Shown piece by piece: positions 54,906-64,000 of a stretch of DNA of 64,000 nucleotides; position 1 is the first letter of the stretch, and each line of letters opens with the position of its first letter. Both the position numbers and the translations under genes were made by a program. Below the pieces are notes generated by a model. That model searched no databases, was not told the DNA's origin, and saw only the letters and a program-made list of their open reading frames with translations. The DNA comes from Prorocentrum cordatum (lineage: Eukaryota > Sar > Dinophyceae > Prorocentrales > Prorocentraceae). The DNA lies in contig CAUYUJ010016162.1 of the NCBI GenBank assembly GCA_963575745.1, positions 228,709 through 292,708 of the forward strand, given 5' to 3'.

Positions 54906-56117
54906 TAAACCAGGAAGGGGATGATAAGGAGAAGCAAGACGAGGAAGAGGAGTTGGACGGTAGGGAGATCAGGCGAAGGACGAGGGTTGGACGGAAGAAG
55001 GAAGACGAGGAGGAGGAGGAGGAGGATGATAACATTAAGGGGGAGCAGGATGGGGTTGAAGGCGATAATTAGCGACACGGACGACGACGGCGACGAATCA
55101 TCCATACAAGTTTCTGCCGATCTGCCGCTCTTCGGAGCCTCTTCGGAGCCGTTTTGGCGCCCTCTTGGGCTCCTCTTGGGGCTTTCTTTGGCCATCCTGG
55201 AGCCACCTCGGGGCCTCGGAAGATCATCGGAAAGCGAAAATGCGAGACACAAAAAACACACGCAAGTGCATTTAAGGTTTTGGAAAAATTGGGCTTCTTG
55301 GGAGTCTTCTTGGGGGTCCATGGCCACCTGGATTCGTCTTGCGAGGTCATCGGGGTCGCCTGGAGTTTCTTGGAAGCTATCTTGAGCCGTCTGGGGATAT
55401 TCGGAGCCATCTTGGAGGCCAGCTTGGGCTCTCTGAGGCCTTCTTGGAACCATCTTGGGCCACCTTGGACGCTCCAATGGATCGCCGCCCCTCCCGTCCA
55501 AACCCAAGGAGGAGGGGTCAGCGGGAGAGGTGCAACATCCCCAAAGGGGAAGAAGGGGAGGTTGGAAAGGGGTAAGCACTCCCCGAAACAGACGGATAGG
55601 GCTTCAGGCGATCGCGACAAGGACGATTACAGCGAATATTTCATTATACAGGCTTTTGCGGATCTTCCACTCTAGGACTCTCTTGGGGGCACTTGGGGGC
55701 TGTCAGGCCCTCTTGGAGCTACTTGGGACGTCTTGGACGCTCCAATGGGTCGCTGCCCCCATCGTCCAGACCCAAGGTGGGATAGCGGGAGGGGCAAGCC
55801 CCAGTCCGAAGGGAAAAAAGGGAGGTTGGAAGAGGAAACGATCGAACCACCTCCGCCCAGAGGGCTGCTGTGTTTTTGTTCGGTGTTTGTGTATTTCGCT
55901 TTCTTTGGGCCTCGGAGGGTTCCTCGTGGTCACGATCGGATTCGCTTCGAAACCTTGGTCGGAATACTCTGGTCCAGAGGTCCCGGGGCTTGGAGACAGA
56001 TCATGCTGTCGCCGTCCCCGTCATTCCTCTTCCTCCTCCCTCCCTAGTTCCCGTCCTTCTGCTCTCTCTTCCTTTTCTTCCGCTCCCCTCCTCTCTCATT
56101 CTTCCCTGGTCCTCCTA
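54906..56117. repeat. Region with a diverged duplication, no gene called
   Basis: 55445-55575 and 55725-55845 are related ('cttggacgctccaatgg', 'ccaaggaggaggggtcagc' against 'ccaaggtgggatagcggga', then 'gggaagaaggggaggttgga' types). TTGG-rich words occur throughout. Open frames here have no recognisable domain. Confidence 0.5.
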
Positions 56118-56149
56118 CCGTAGCAATGGCTCGGCTAGCATTGGCTCGG
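56118..56149 (+). other. Probable degenerate tandem spliced-leader relics
   Basis: CCGTAGCAATGGCTCGG (56118-56134), then CTAGCATTGGCTCGG (56135-56149). Both align with SL with losses in the T-run and AA to G near the end. They lie upstream of the J-domain gene, where SL relics would be expected for a recycled mRNA. The match is imperfect. Confidence 0.55.
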
Positions 56150-56199
56150 CAGCGGTGACGCGGTGCGGCGTTTGCTCTGCAGATCGCCGGCAACGGTGC

Positions 56200-57283
56200 A
56201 GGTGCCCAGCGGGAACTCCCAGATCCCTCCGGGAATTCCCCGTGAACCCTCGGTTGCAAACGAAACGGCCCAAAAGGAAAGCAGAGGAAAGAAACGCAGC
56301 CGAGGAGACCAGAAAGACAGAGGCTGCGGAGGGGAGGAAACCAGAGGAGACCAGTAGAGCCGAGGCGGCCAAGAAGGCAGAGGCTAAGGAGGGCAGGAAG
56401 GCAGGGGAGACAGGAAAAACCCAGGAGGACCGGAAGGCGAAAGCTAATTACCCAAGAAAGGAACGCTCAGGGGACCAGAAAAGCCGAGGTGGCGAAGAAG
56501 GCAGAGGCTGAGGGCAGGAAGGCAGAGGAGACCAGAAAAACCGAGGAGGACCGGAAGGCCAAGGCTACGAGGGCAGGAAAGCTCAGGAGGCCAGAAGCGC
56601 CGAGGAGGCCAAGAGGGCGAAGGCTGAGGAGGAGAGGAGAGCAGAAGACACCTACAAGGCCGAGGAGCGGAAAAGGAGAGGAGGCTTGGGAGAACGACCA
56701 GTGGGGAGGGCGCGGGTGGCGCAGGCACTCGCGGGGCCGCTGGATGGCTGGAGGAGACGGCTGGCGCAGCGACTGGGCGAGAGGCGGTTGGTCCAAGGCC
56801 TCGTGGGGGAAGCCGGAGGCCGGCGCTGATTGGGGCCAACAGAAGCGACGCGAGCAAGAGAGCGAGAACGAGGGCAAGCGCGCTAGGGACCCCACGAAGC
56901 GGTCTGGCGAGCCCAAAGGCGCGGGCAACCTCGGGCACTACGGGGCGCTCGGGCTGCAACCGTGGTGTTCGGAGAAGGACATCAAGGTCGCGTTCCAGGG
57001 CCTCGCAAAGAAGTGCCGCCCTGACAAAGTGAAAGGGGAGCCGGAAACCGTGGCGAAGGCCATGTCTACTTTGTTCGCGAGGGCCACTGAGGCTAGGCGG
57101 GTGCTCCAGGACGCTTCTCTCCGCGCGGCTTACGACGCTGCCTGCTGGGGCCCCGGGGGTCGGCCCGCTCCCCCGCTCCCAGGGAGGTGGCGTGCGCGCG
57201 TGTCCCGAACGACGGGGAGGGTCTACTTCTTCGACAAGAAGACCGGCGAGTCCACCCGCGACCTCCCTGCGCGGGCCGCCTGA
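56200..57283 (+). pseudogene. J-domain/WW-like protein gene with frameshifts
   Basis: The C-terminal part is clear, frame +2, 56744-57283 (179 codons from the ATG at 56744): GHYGALGLQPWCSEKD, KKCRPDKVKG and LQDASLRAAYDAA form a J domain (HPD is RPD), then LPGRW..GRVYFFDKKTGESTRDLP resembles a WW domain with its second Trp replaced by Arg. Upstream is a Lys/Glu/Ala-rich helix (KAEAxEGRKAxETxKTxEDRKAKA) whose frame changes near 56475, 56562 and 56680. One break is a 1-bp loss in 'gctacgagggcagg' compared with 'gctaaggagggcagg' at 56394. Known J domains bind Hsp70 through HPD, so this activity is doubtful. It could also be an intact gene damaged by sequencing indels. Confidence 0.55.
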
Positions 57284-57399
57284 CAGGCTTGCCCGCCGGC
57301 TGCAGCGGCTCCGCCGACCGCGCCGAAGCAAAATATCGTCATCGTCGCCTCGCTGCGCTGCCGCCACCATCAAGGGAGGGGGGCAGGGGCCGCTGGCCG

Positions 57400-57780
57400 A
57401 GTGGCCGAGTAGGCAGCTAAAGGGGCACCCGAGAAGGCAGCCAAGAGAGAAGCCACGCAGGCAGCCCGGAAAACACCCAGAGAGGCACCCGAGAAGGCAG
57501 CCAAGAAGGCAGCCAAGACGGCAGCCAAGAAGGCAGCCAAGAGGCAGCCATAACTCAGCCAAGTAGGCAGCCGAGAAGGCAGCCAGGAAAACAGTCAAGA
57601 AGGCATCCAAGAAGGCAGCCAAGAAGGCAGCCGAGAAGGCAGCCAAAAAGGCAGCCGAGAAGGCAGCCAAAAAGGCAGCCAAGAAGGCAGCCAAAAAGGC
57701 AGCCCAGTAGGCAGCCGGAGAGACAGCCAGGAGCCAAGAAGGCAGCCAAGAGGGCAGCTGGAGAGGCAGCCGCGAAGGCA
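57400..57780. repeat. 12-bp minisatellite (AAGGCAGCCAAG)n
   Basis: About 30 imperfect units. On the + strand they would encode Ala/Lys repeats (AAKKAAEK) as in histone H1-like tails, but in-frame stops ('aagtaggcagcc', 'cagtaggcagcc') and shifts break every frame. It begins about 120 bp after the J-domain gene's stop. Confidence 0.85.
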
Positions 57781-57784
57781 TCCA

Positions 57785-58004
57785 ATATACGGTTCTCGAA
57801 GTGTTCCATCCCGCTTCGCACGCAACATCCTCGAAACTCAGGGCCCGGAGGCGCCTTGACTTGAGATGATCTGGCCGCTTTCGCCAGAGAGATCCTCCCA
57901 ATTCCTGGATCCAAGATGCGGTTCTCGAAGTGTTCCAGCCTGTTTTGCACGAGACATCCTCGGAACTCAGGGGTCCGAGCCGCTTTGAGTTGAAGTGATT
58001 TGGC
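57785..58004. repeat. Direct repeat of about 125 bp
   Basis: 'cggttctcgaagtgttccat/g' at about 57791 and 57920, each followed by 'cac(g)agacatcctcggaactc' types and 'tttgagttgaagtgat' types. The GAGACATCCTC word links it to the blocks at 42 and 49 kb. Confidence 0.8.
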
Positions 58005-58088
58005 CAGAGCCAGAGCCAGAACCAAAACCAGAGCCACAACCAGAACCAGAGCCAGAGCCAGAACCAGAAGAAAAGCCATAACCAGAGC

Positions 58089-58126
<38 letters not shown>

Positions 58127-58470
58127 AGTACAACCAGAGAATGATGACGACAGCCAGAGCCAGAGCGAGATTCAGAGCCAGGACCAGAACCCGAAGCAGA
58201 GCCAGAACCAAAGAAAAAAACCGAACCAGAACCAATACCACGACCCAATCGCGAACCCGAGCCAGGACCAACACCATGAGCAAAACAAGAGACAGAAGCA
58301 GTGCCAGCGAGGGGTCCGCACCGAAATCTGGAAACATAACCACAGGTATAACCGGAGCCAGAAGCGAAAGCAAAGCCCGACCAGCAGCCAGAGTTGCACC
58401 CATATCGCTCGCACAAGCACAAAAAGGTCAGAACCCAAATCCAGAACCAGAGCCAAAGCCATCGTCGGCA
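58005..58470. repeat. CCAGAG/CCAGAA hexanucleotide tract
   Basis: Dense to about 58220, sparser to 58470, followed by CATCAT-rich sequence (58465-58625). Simple-sequence DNA. Confidence 0.9.
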
Positions 58471-58858
58471 CCATCATCATCACCATCATGATGATAATAA
58501 TAAGGTTCAGCATCATCGTGACCAGTATCGTCAGCATCGTCGTAACCATCATCATTTCCATTGTCGTGTGTGTCGTCGTCGTCGTTACCAGGACCAACAT
58601 CGTTGCCCGCGCCGCCATCATGAGGATCACCCGTCCCTAGGGGGCCTATTTACGAATCAAGGTTGAGCCCGCGCGAGCGCGCCGCGCTGTCGCTCCCTGT
58701 GCAGCGCGGAGCTGGGACTGGCGAAGATGGTTGCCGAGGCGGGGGCAGATTTTTCATTCAGTACACTAATGCATCCGTTACCTGCAGGTGCCTTTGGGGT
58801 CGTGGCACGCGTGCAATCATGCATGCCAAACGAATTGGCTCCGCCTTTTGTGTGAGCT

Positions 58859-59698
58859 TTGCTACGCAAAGAACTGAAGGTAGAGGCTGCAGATAACGCA
58901 ATCAAGAATTTACTGTGGAAGCTCCAATCGTACGTGGGAGTTGGGAATACTAGAGAGCGCGACTTGAATCATCCAGCGTTGAAGGAGACGCAGGAATTGC
59001 GCCCCGAGTCGGAGACTGTACTTCTCTCGTCCACACACGGCCAATGCCCGAAATGCAAAAAAATGGATTCGGTGATCCAGCCAGACAAAAGCAGAGGCCG
59101 CATTGGGAACAAATGGAAAGAACGGGACGCGGCTTCTGCTTCGCAGGATTTTCGCTTCCGAATCTACACTCTTGGCGCAGGGGTCAAATATTGTAGATTC
59201 CGTGGGGGGCACTGTCCATCCTGCAAGTGCTACGTCGTCGGCAATTGGATGTACAAAAAGAATGCGGACATCCACGGTCGCGCAAACTTCGGCAAGATGT
59301 CTGGCATCGCCGCCGTGTCCACGCAGGCGGCCTTGCCATACTTTGCGGTGGCCCGGGAGAAAGCGCCGGACGCGGTGGACCTGCAGCTGTTGGAGTTCGG
59401 AACTGCTGACTTGCAACGCAGCGGCGGCACGTTCGCATCTGCCATCCACGCGCGGGCCAAGCAGCGCCCAGGGCGCGAGCAGCAACACCTCATCCTGGGC
59501 GACTTCACGACACAGACAGACCACGCGCGCGTGCGTCTGGAGGACGCCGGGCACATGCACAACGCAATTCGTTTGGCAGGAGCCAACGTTGGGAGTTGTG
59601 AGTGGTCTTTCTCGGAGAGCCAGAGTTTTCCGGCCAAGCCATTGATTTTACGGTTCAAAGCAGGTGGTCCTTGTGAACGCACAGGGCATCCTTTTTAA
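58859..59698 (+). CDS. Unrecognised ORF with two CPxCK motifs
   Basis: 279 open codons with no ATG at the 5' end (first in-frame ATG at 59063), so it is either 5'-incomplete, preceded by an intron, or a fragment. CPKCK (about residue 63) and CPSCKCY (about 120) could form one zinc-binding site, with aromatic/basic sequence between them (WKERD, FRFRIYTLG). The C-terminal half has no motif I know. Composition is balanced, unlike the repeat-derived frames around it. Nucleic-acid binding is a guess from the CPxC pairs. Confidence 0.45.
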   Translation: MLRKELKVEAADNAIKNLLWKLQSYVGVGNTRERDLNHPALKETQELRPESETVLLSSTHGQCPKCKKMDSVIQPDKSRGRIGNKWKERDAASASQDFRFRIYTLGAGVKYCRFRGGHCPSCKCYVVGNWMYKKNADIHGRANFGKMSGIAAVSTQAALPYFAVAREKAPDAVDLQLLEFGTADLQRSGGTFASAIHARAKQRPGREQQHLILGDFTTQTDHARVRLEDAGHMHNAIRLAGANVGSCEWSFSESQSFPAKPLILRFKAGGPCERTGHPF

Positions 59699-59779
59699 AC
59701 AGAGAAGGTGCCGTGGCAACGTACCCCACCCCCTTCGCAATGCGGGGCGCGAGTAGCCTGGGACACGTTTCACAGAGGT

Positions 59780-61475
59780 GATGACGTGACGTGGGCGAAT
59801 CTAATCCTGCGCGCGGCATTCGCGATGCTCGCAGCCACCCAGGGATGGCGAGCTTCCGCTCAGATTTGCGTGGTGCTTCACTCCGCTGGACCCGCCGGCA
59901 GCCTCCGAATGTGGCGACAGTTCCGCAGATCGCAGCCCCCCGAGGACGGCGAGCTCTGGCTCAGATCTGCGCGGTACCTCATTCCGCTGGACCCGCCAGC
60001 GACCCGCCAGCAACTGTCGAAAATGGCGACAGTTTCGCAGATCGCAGCCCCTCCAAGGACGGCGAGGTCTCGCTCGGATCTGCGCGGTGCCTCGCTCCGC
60101 TGGGCCCACTTGCAGCCCTCGAAAGTGGCGACAAGGACGGCGAGGTCTCGCTCAGATCCGCGCGGTGCCTCGCTCCACTGGGCCCGCCAGCAGCCCTCGG
60201 AAGTGGCGACAGTTTCGCAGATCGCAGCCCCCAGGGACGGCGAGCGAGGTCTCGCTCAGATCTGCGCGGTGCCTCACTCCACTGGGCCCACTCGCAGCCT
60301 TTGAAAGTGGCGACAGTTTCGCAGATCGCAGCCCCCAGGGACAGCGAGCGAGGTTTTGTTCAGATCTGCGCGGTGCCTCGCTCCGCTGGACCAACCAGCA
60401 GCCATCAATAGTTGCGACCGCTTCGCAGATCGCAGCCCCCCCAGGGACGGCGAGGTCTCGCTCAGATCTGCGCGGTGCCTCACTCCGCTAGACCCACTGG
60501 CAGCCCTTGAAAGTGGCGTCAGTTTCGCAGCTCGCAGCCCCCCCATGGACGGCGAGGTCTCGCTCAGATCTGCGCGGTGCCGTTCACTCCGCTGGGCCCG
60601 CCAGCAACCCTCGAACGTGGCGACTGTTTGGCAGATCGCTGCCACCCAGGGACGGCGCGGTCTAGCTGAGATTTGCGCAGTGCCTCACTCCGCTGGGCCC
60701 GCCAGAGGCCCTCGAGAGTGGCGACAGTTTCGCAGGTCGCAGCCCCCCCCCCTCCCCCAGGTACGGCGAGGTTTCGTTCAGATTTGCGCAGTGCCTCATT
60801 CCGCTGGACCCACCAGGAGCCTTCGAAAGTGGCGACAGTTTCGCAGATCGCAGCCCCCCCCCCGCAGGGGCGGCGACGTCTCGTTCAGATTTGAGCGGTG
60901 CCTCACTCCGCTGGACCCACCAGCAGCCCTTGAAAGTGGCGACAGTTTCGCAGATCGCAGCCCTCCAGGGACGGCGAAGTCTCGATCCGATCTGCGCGGT
61001 GCCTCACTCCGCTGGACCCACCAGCAGCCCTTGAAAGATGCGACAGTTTCGCAGATCGCAGCCTCCCAGGGACGGCGAGGTCTCGCTCAGATCTGCGCGG
61101 TGCCTAACCCCGCTGGACCCACCAGCAGCCTTCGAAAGTGGCGTCAGTTCCGCAGATCGCAGCCCCCCCCCAGGGACGGCGAGGTCTGGCACAGATCTGC
61201 GCGGTGCCCCACTCCGCTGGACCCACCAGCAGCCTTCGAAAGTGGCGACAGTTTCGCATATCGCAGGACGGCGAGGTTTCGTTCAGATCTGCGCGGTGCC
61301 TCACTCCGCTGGACCCACCAGCAACCCCCGAAAGTGGTTTCAGTTTCGCTGATTGCAGTCCCCCAGGGGCGGCGAGGTCTCGCTCAGATCTGAGCGGTGC
61401 CTCACTCCGTTGGACCCACCAGCAGCCTTCGAACATGGCAACAGTTTCGCAGATCGCAGCCCCCGAAGCGACGGC
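59780..61475. repeat. Tandem repeat of about 104 bp, about 16 copies
   Basis: Units contain 'gtggcgacagtttcgcagat', 'cgcagcccccagggacggcg', 'gaggtctcgctcagatctgc', 'gcggtgcctcactccgctgg' and 'acccaccagcagccctcgaa'. The word 'cgcagatcgcag' recurs about every 100-111 bp from 59924 to 61447, with one shortened unit near 60130. Long open + frames pass through but change with unit length. Confidence 0.9.
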
Positions 61476-61783
61476 GAAGAGAGGGCAGGACGAGGCGGGA
61501 GGCGGGAGGAAAAGGACGCGCGAGCAGCGCTCCATTCAAAACGAATACCCAACCAAGGAGTTGGGAACAATAAGCATGTGTTTGGTTCAGCCTTTTCTGG
61601 CTTGTTGGAAATCAGAATCCCAACAACACCGAACAACCAAAGCATACGTAATCACAACGGCACAGCTGGGTCAAACCGCCTTACATCGTGTGGAAACCTT
61701 GTGTTTTCATAGGGGCCACCTGTTTTGGACAACGGGCATCAATGGCTTGATTGTGATACCACACGGTTTCTTTAACTACAATC

Positions 61784-61816
<33 letters not shown>

Positions 61817-62380
61817 TTTGTTCGAAACAAAACAGTAGCGTGAGTGTGACCCTTGTGCGGGCACACGGATCTTTTGTCCACATTACCGCTTTTGCTTGGA
61901 AGAAGAATGCCCGACAAAAAAACACCATGTATGTGTCTACTCAAACTGCTGATTCGGATTGTCCAAAACAGGTGGTCATTGTGAAAAGCCAAGGTTTCCG
62001 CACCTTTGTTATGCTTCTTGTGTAGCTGTTTTCTGTTTGTTGGTCTATTATGTTGGTTGGTGGTTTTCTCGTTAGTTGAAAACCAAACAAATATAGAACC
62101 ACAGAGCAACCATAAACACATTGACACACACAAAACATGCTGAGCAAAAGCAGAAACACAATTGCGGAAACCTGGTGCTTGCACAGGGGTCATATGTTTT
62201 TGACAATGGAAAGCAATGGTTTGATGGTAAAAGCAAAAGGCTTCCTTTGGATGCCATTTTTGGGGAAACGCGGTGTAGCGTGAGTGTGATCCTTGTGCAG
62301 GCACGGGGGTCACCTGTCCCCACTGTTGTTTTTGTGTGCTTGGAAACATATACATACTCCCACGGTAAGGCCCCGCATGA
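61476..62380. repeat. Diverged duplications and inverted repeat around a poly-T
   Basis: 'gtgtggaaaccttgtgtttt'..'ccacctgttttgg' (61687-61728) is inverted at 61960-62001 and partly repeated at 62161-62215. 'agcgtgagtgtgacccttgt' (61838) recurs as 'agcgtgagtgtgatccttgt' (62278). A 31-nt T-run lies at 61785-61815. These look like remnants of one old element; no coding part is recognised. Confidence 0.65.
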
Positions 62381-62911
62381 TAATATATGTAGCTTGCTCC
62401 TCGCTCTTTTTCTTCTTCGACTGGTGCATGTCCTCCTTTCGCCCTCTGCCTCCTCCTCCTCCTCCTCCTCCTCGTGTTCCTTCTCGTCCTACTCGTTGTA
62501 TTTCTCTCCTTCCCCTTTCCCCCGAAGACGGAGTCACTTAATGGACGATCCTCTACACCAGTACTCAATGTGTGGAGCTCCTCACTCCTTCCTCCTTCCC
62601 AACAGGGCGAAGGTATTGGCCTCAGGCGTCAGACCGATTCTGAACCACGCGCGCCGTGCAATGTGGACCCCCCGCCATTCGATGCCGAACTCCGTGTGTG
62701 TTTCACGCTCCGTTTTCGCGTGCGACAGAATCTGTCAGAGCGTGTCGGTGAGGACGTCTCCTGGCCGCTAAGAGCCCGCCCGCCCGCCCCACCACTCCCC
62801 ACCTCCCCACCCACCCGCAAGTAGAGACAAGAGAAAACAAAAAGGAAGCAAGCGGCCGTGTGCTTCTCGAGGGCATCCCACCCCCACCCCCTTCTGCTGC
62901 GGAGGCCGAGG
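62381..62911. other. CCT-rich stretch without a recognised gene
   Basis: (TCC)n at about 62448-62475 and CCCGCCC words near 62775-62815. Nothing else is supported. Confidence 0.4.
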
Positions 62912-63250
62912 TGGGGGGAGGGGGACGGGTGCCGAGATCAACGCCGCCGACTTGAGTGACAGCATGCGATCGGCAACACCCCAATCTACTTATACTATAT
63001 GTGCGTCGCCCCCCCAGGGGCGACGCGCGCACCGAGAAATCTTATAGTACATGCGTCGTGGCGGGCGCTTCCTGGCCACACCGCTCGAGAAACGATATAC
63101 TACAAGATGGGTATACTACATGTTCGGGTCGGACGCGCGCCTCCAAGGAGGACATATATAGTACTAGTATGTCTTTGTGCTTCCCATGGGGGGAGGGGGA
63201 CGGGTGCCGAGATCAACGCCGCCGACTGGAGTGACAGCATGCGACCTCTC
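62912..63250. repeat. Direct repeat pair of about 60 bp (62912-62973 and 63188-63245)
   Basis: 'gggggagggggacgggtgcc', 'gagatcaacgccgccgact' and 'gagtgacagcatgcga' in the same order in both, with one or two differences. The segment between (62974-63187) has 'atactatatgtgcg' and 'gtatactacatg' words and no gene. Confidence 0.85.
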
Positions 63251-63270
63251 CTGGCCGAGCCATGCCACGA

Positions 63271-63401
63271 GTCGAAGGATTGCAAAAACGAAGGATTGCA
63301 ACAAAAACCCTTCGATCGAAGGATTGCAAAAAACCCTTCGTTTTCTTGCAATCCTTCGAAGGGTTTTTTTTTGCAATCCTTCGTTTTTGCAATCCTTCGA
63401 C
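63271..63401. repeat. Hairpin (foldback) element with perfect 31-bp arms
   Basis: 63271-63301 (GTCGAAGGATTGCAAAAACG..) is the exact reverse complement of 63371-63401. Inside, CCCTTCGATCGAAGGATTGC pairs with GCAATCCTTCGAAGGG. The 13-bp word CGAAGGATTGCAA is thus present in several alternating orientations. A loose copy of the words ('aggattgcaacaaaaacctt') lies at 63581. Confidence 0.95.
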
Positions 63402-63762
63402 GGAGCGCACGCCGCGCCACTCTCCCGCTCGGCCGAGCACCGGCGCGGGGCCCGCGCGCCGGCGGCGGTGCTGCGCAGCACCGCCGCCAGACGCTGGCCA
63501 GGAGGGAAAAAAAGCACACAGACACAATGAATCGTCGACCCCCAGGAAGATATGGGGAAATATGGGAAGGGGGGGAAGACAGGATTGCAACAAAAACCTT
63601 CGTTTTTACCTAACAGCTTTTGCTGATAGGTTTCTAGTGGTCTCAAAAGAGAGCATCATGACTCCTCAGGGGGGTCTGGGCGGGACCCGGACAGGCTGCC
63701 GCCGCGGCTGCCGCCGAAGCCGAAATCGCTTGGGACATCCTCGCAAAATCGCTCTTGGTGCT

Positions 63763-64000
63763 CCCAGAACTCCATTCCCGGGCCACATTTTGGATGCCCG
63801 GAGCCAACTGTAGGCCACTTCGTGCTCTTCGACTTCCCAGAACTCCATTCCCGGGCCACATTTTGGATGCCCGGAGCCAACTGTAGGCCACTTCGTGCTC
63901 TTCGATTCCCAGAACTCCATTCCCGGGCCACATTTTGAATGCCCGGAGCCAACTGTAGGCACTTCGTGCTCTTCGAGTTCCCAGAACTCCATTCCCGGGC
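63763..64000. repeat. 72-73-bp tandem repeat, runs off the window end
   Basis: 'cccagaactccattcccggg' starts at 63763, 63836, 63908 and 63980, with 'ccacattttggatgcccgga' and 'gccaactgtaggccacttcg' in each unit. The unit contains CCCGGG. Open frames on the - strand follow the period only. Confidence 0.95.

Noticed and set aside
57400-57780. Histone H1-like Ala/Lys protein
   Set aside because: The AAKK pattern comes from a 12-bp minisatellite and is broken by stops and shifts; no globular domain nearby.
56444-58039. A 531-codon minus-strand frame over the J-domain region
   Set aside because: Antisense to a clear J domain and to the AAGGCAGCCAAG minisatellite, giving Leu/Gly/Cys repeats. A shadow frame.
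60356-61393. A 345-codon frame in the tandem repeat of about 104 bp
   Set aside because: Open only because unit lengths happen to keep frame; the translated units shift reading between copies.

Overview
The window looks like nuclear DNA from a dinoflagellate. The main evidence is the 22-nt dinoflagellate spliced-leader (SL) sequence embedded in the chromosome. It is intact at 39741-39762, immediately upstream of an intronless membrane-protein gene. It is nearly intact at 31144-31164, at the exact 5' end of a 6-kb non-LTR retrotransposon. A degenerate tandem form lies at 56118-56149, upstream of a broken J-domain gene. SL is added to mRNA by trans-splicing, so genomic SL marks reverse-transcribed and reinserted mRNA. 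The intronless ORFs, low gene density and very heavy repeat load agree with this. I cannot assign a genus from the sequence.

Left part (1-38144): a head-to-tail array of two related repeat families, all on the + strand. Family A is about 1.1-1.2 kb and is built of about 175-bp sub-repeats. Family B is about 0.4 kb. Both begin near CTCGTAGAGCT and end in AGCTCTACGAG followed by a hairpin (CCGGCGGTRA, loop with AGGTTGACGG, TYACCGCCGG) and a final CAGT. The next copy usually starts directly after CAGT at a variable internal point, so 3' ends are constant and 5' ends are truncated. Longer elements sit inside the hairpins: three related insertions with a common 3' end (14887-15265, 18021-19643, 19697-21526), a 39-bp remnant (25046-25084) and a LINE (31144-37191). 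Most end in an A-rich tail directly before AAAGGTTGACGG, which points to site-specific retrotransposition.

The LINE has ORF1 (31503-32666, coiled-coil protein) and ORF2 (32703-36797, APE-like endonuclease, reverse transcriptase and RNase H-like end). ORF1, the 36-nt spacer, ORF2 and a further 123 codons lie in one reading frame, interrupted only by two TGA codons. The RNase H motifs appear in circularly permuted order around the second TGA.

Middle part (38145-53711): GTGCC-rich and GAGACATCCTC-rich repeats form a large inverted repeat (38145-39540 against 43556-45087) around the SL-tagged membrane-protein gene (39908-41569). Further copies lie at 47640-49830. Nine-base minisatellites (42735-43060, 46690-46990) and more A/B copies (47310-47640, 50127-53711) follow.

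Right part (53712-64000): a 950-bp (GGGTCGCCG)n tract, trinucleotide and 6- to 12-bp minisatellites, a frameshifted J-domain/WW gene, one unrecognised ORF with two CPxCK motifs (58859-59698), an approximately 104-bp tandem repeat (59780-61475), a strong hairpin element (63271-63401) and a 72-bp tandem repeat running off the end. I saw no rRNA or tRNA gene, CRISPR array or bacterial-type operon. Repeat boundaries were read by eye and may be off by a few to tens of bases.
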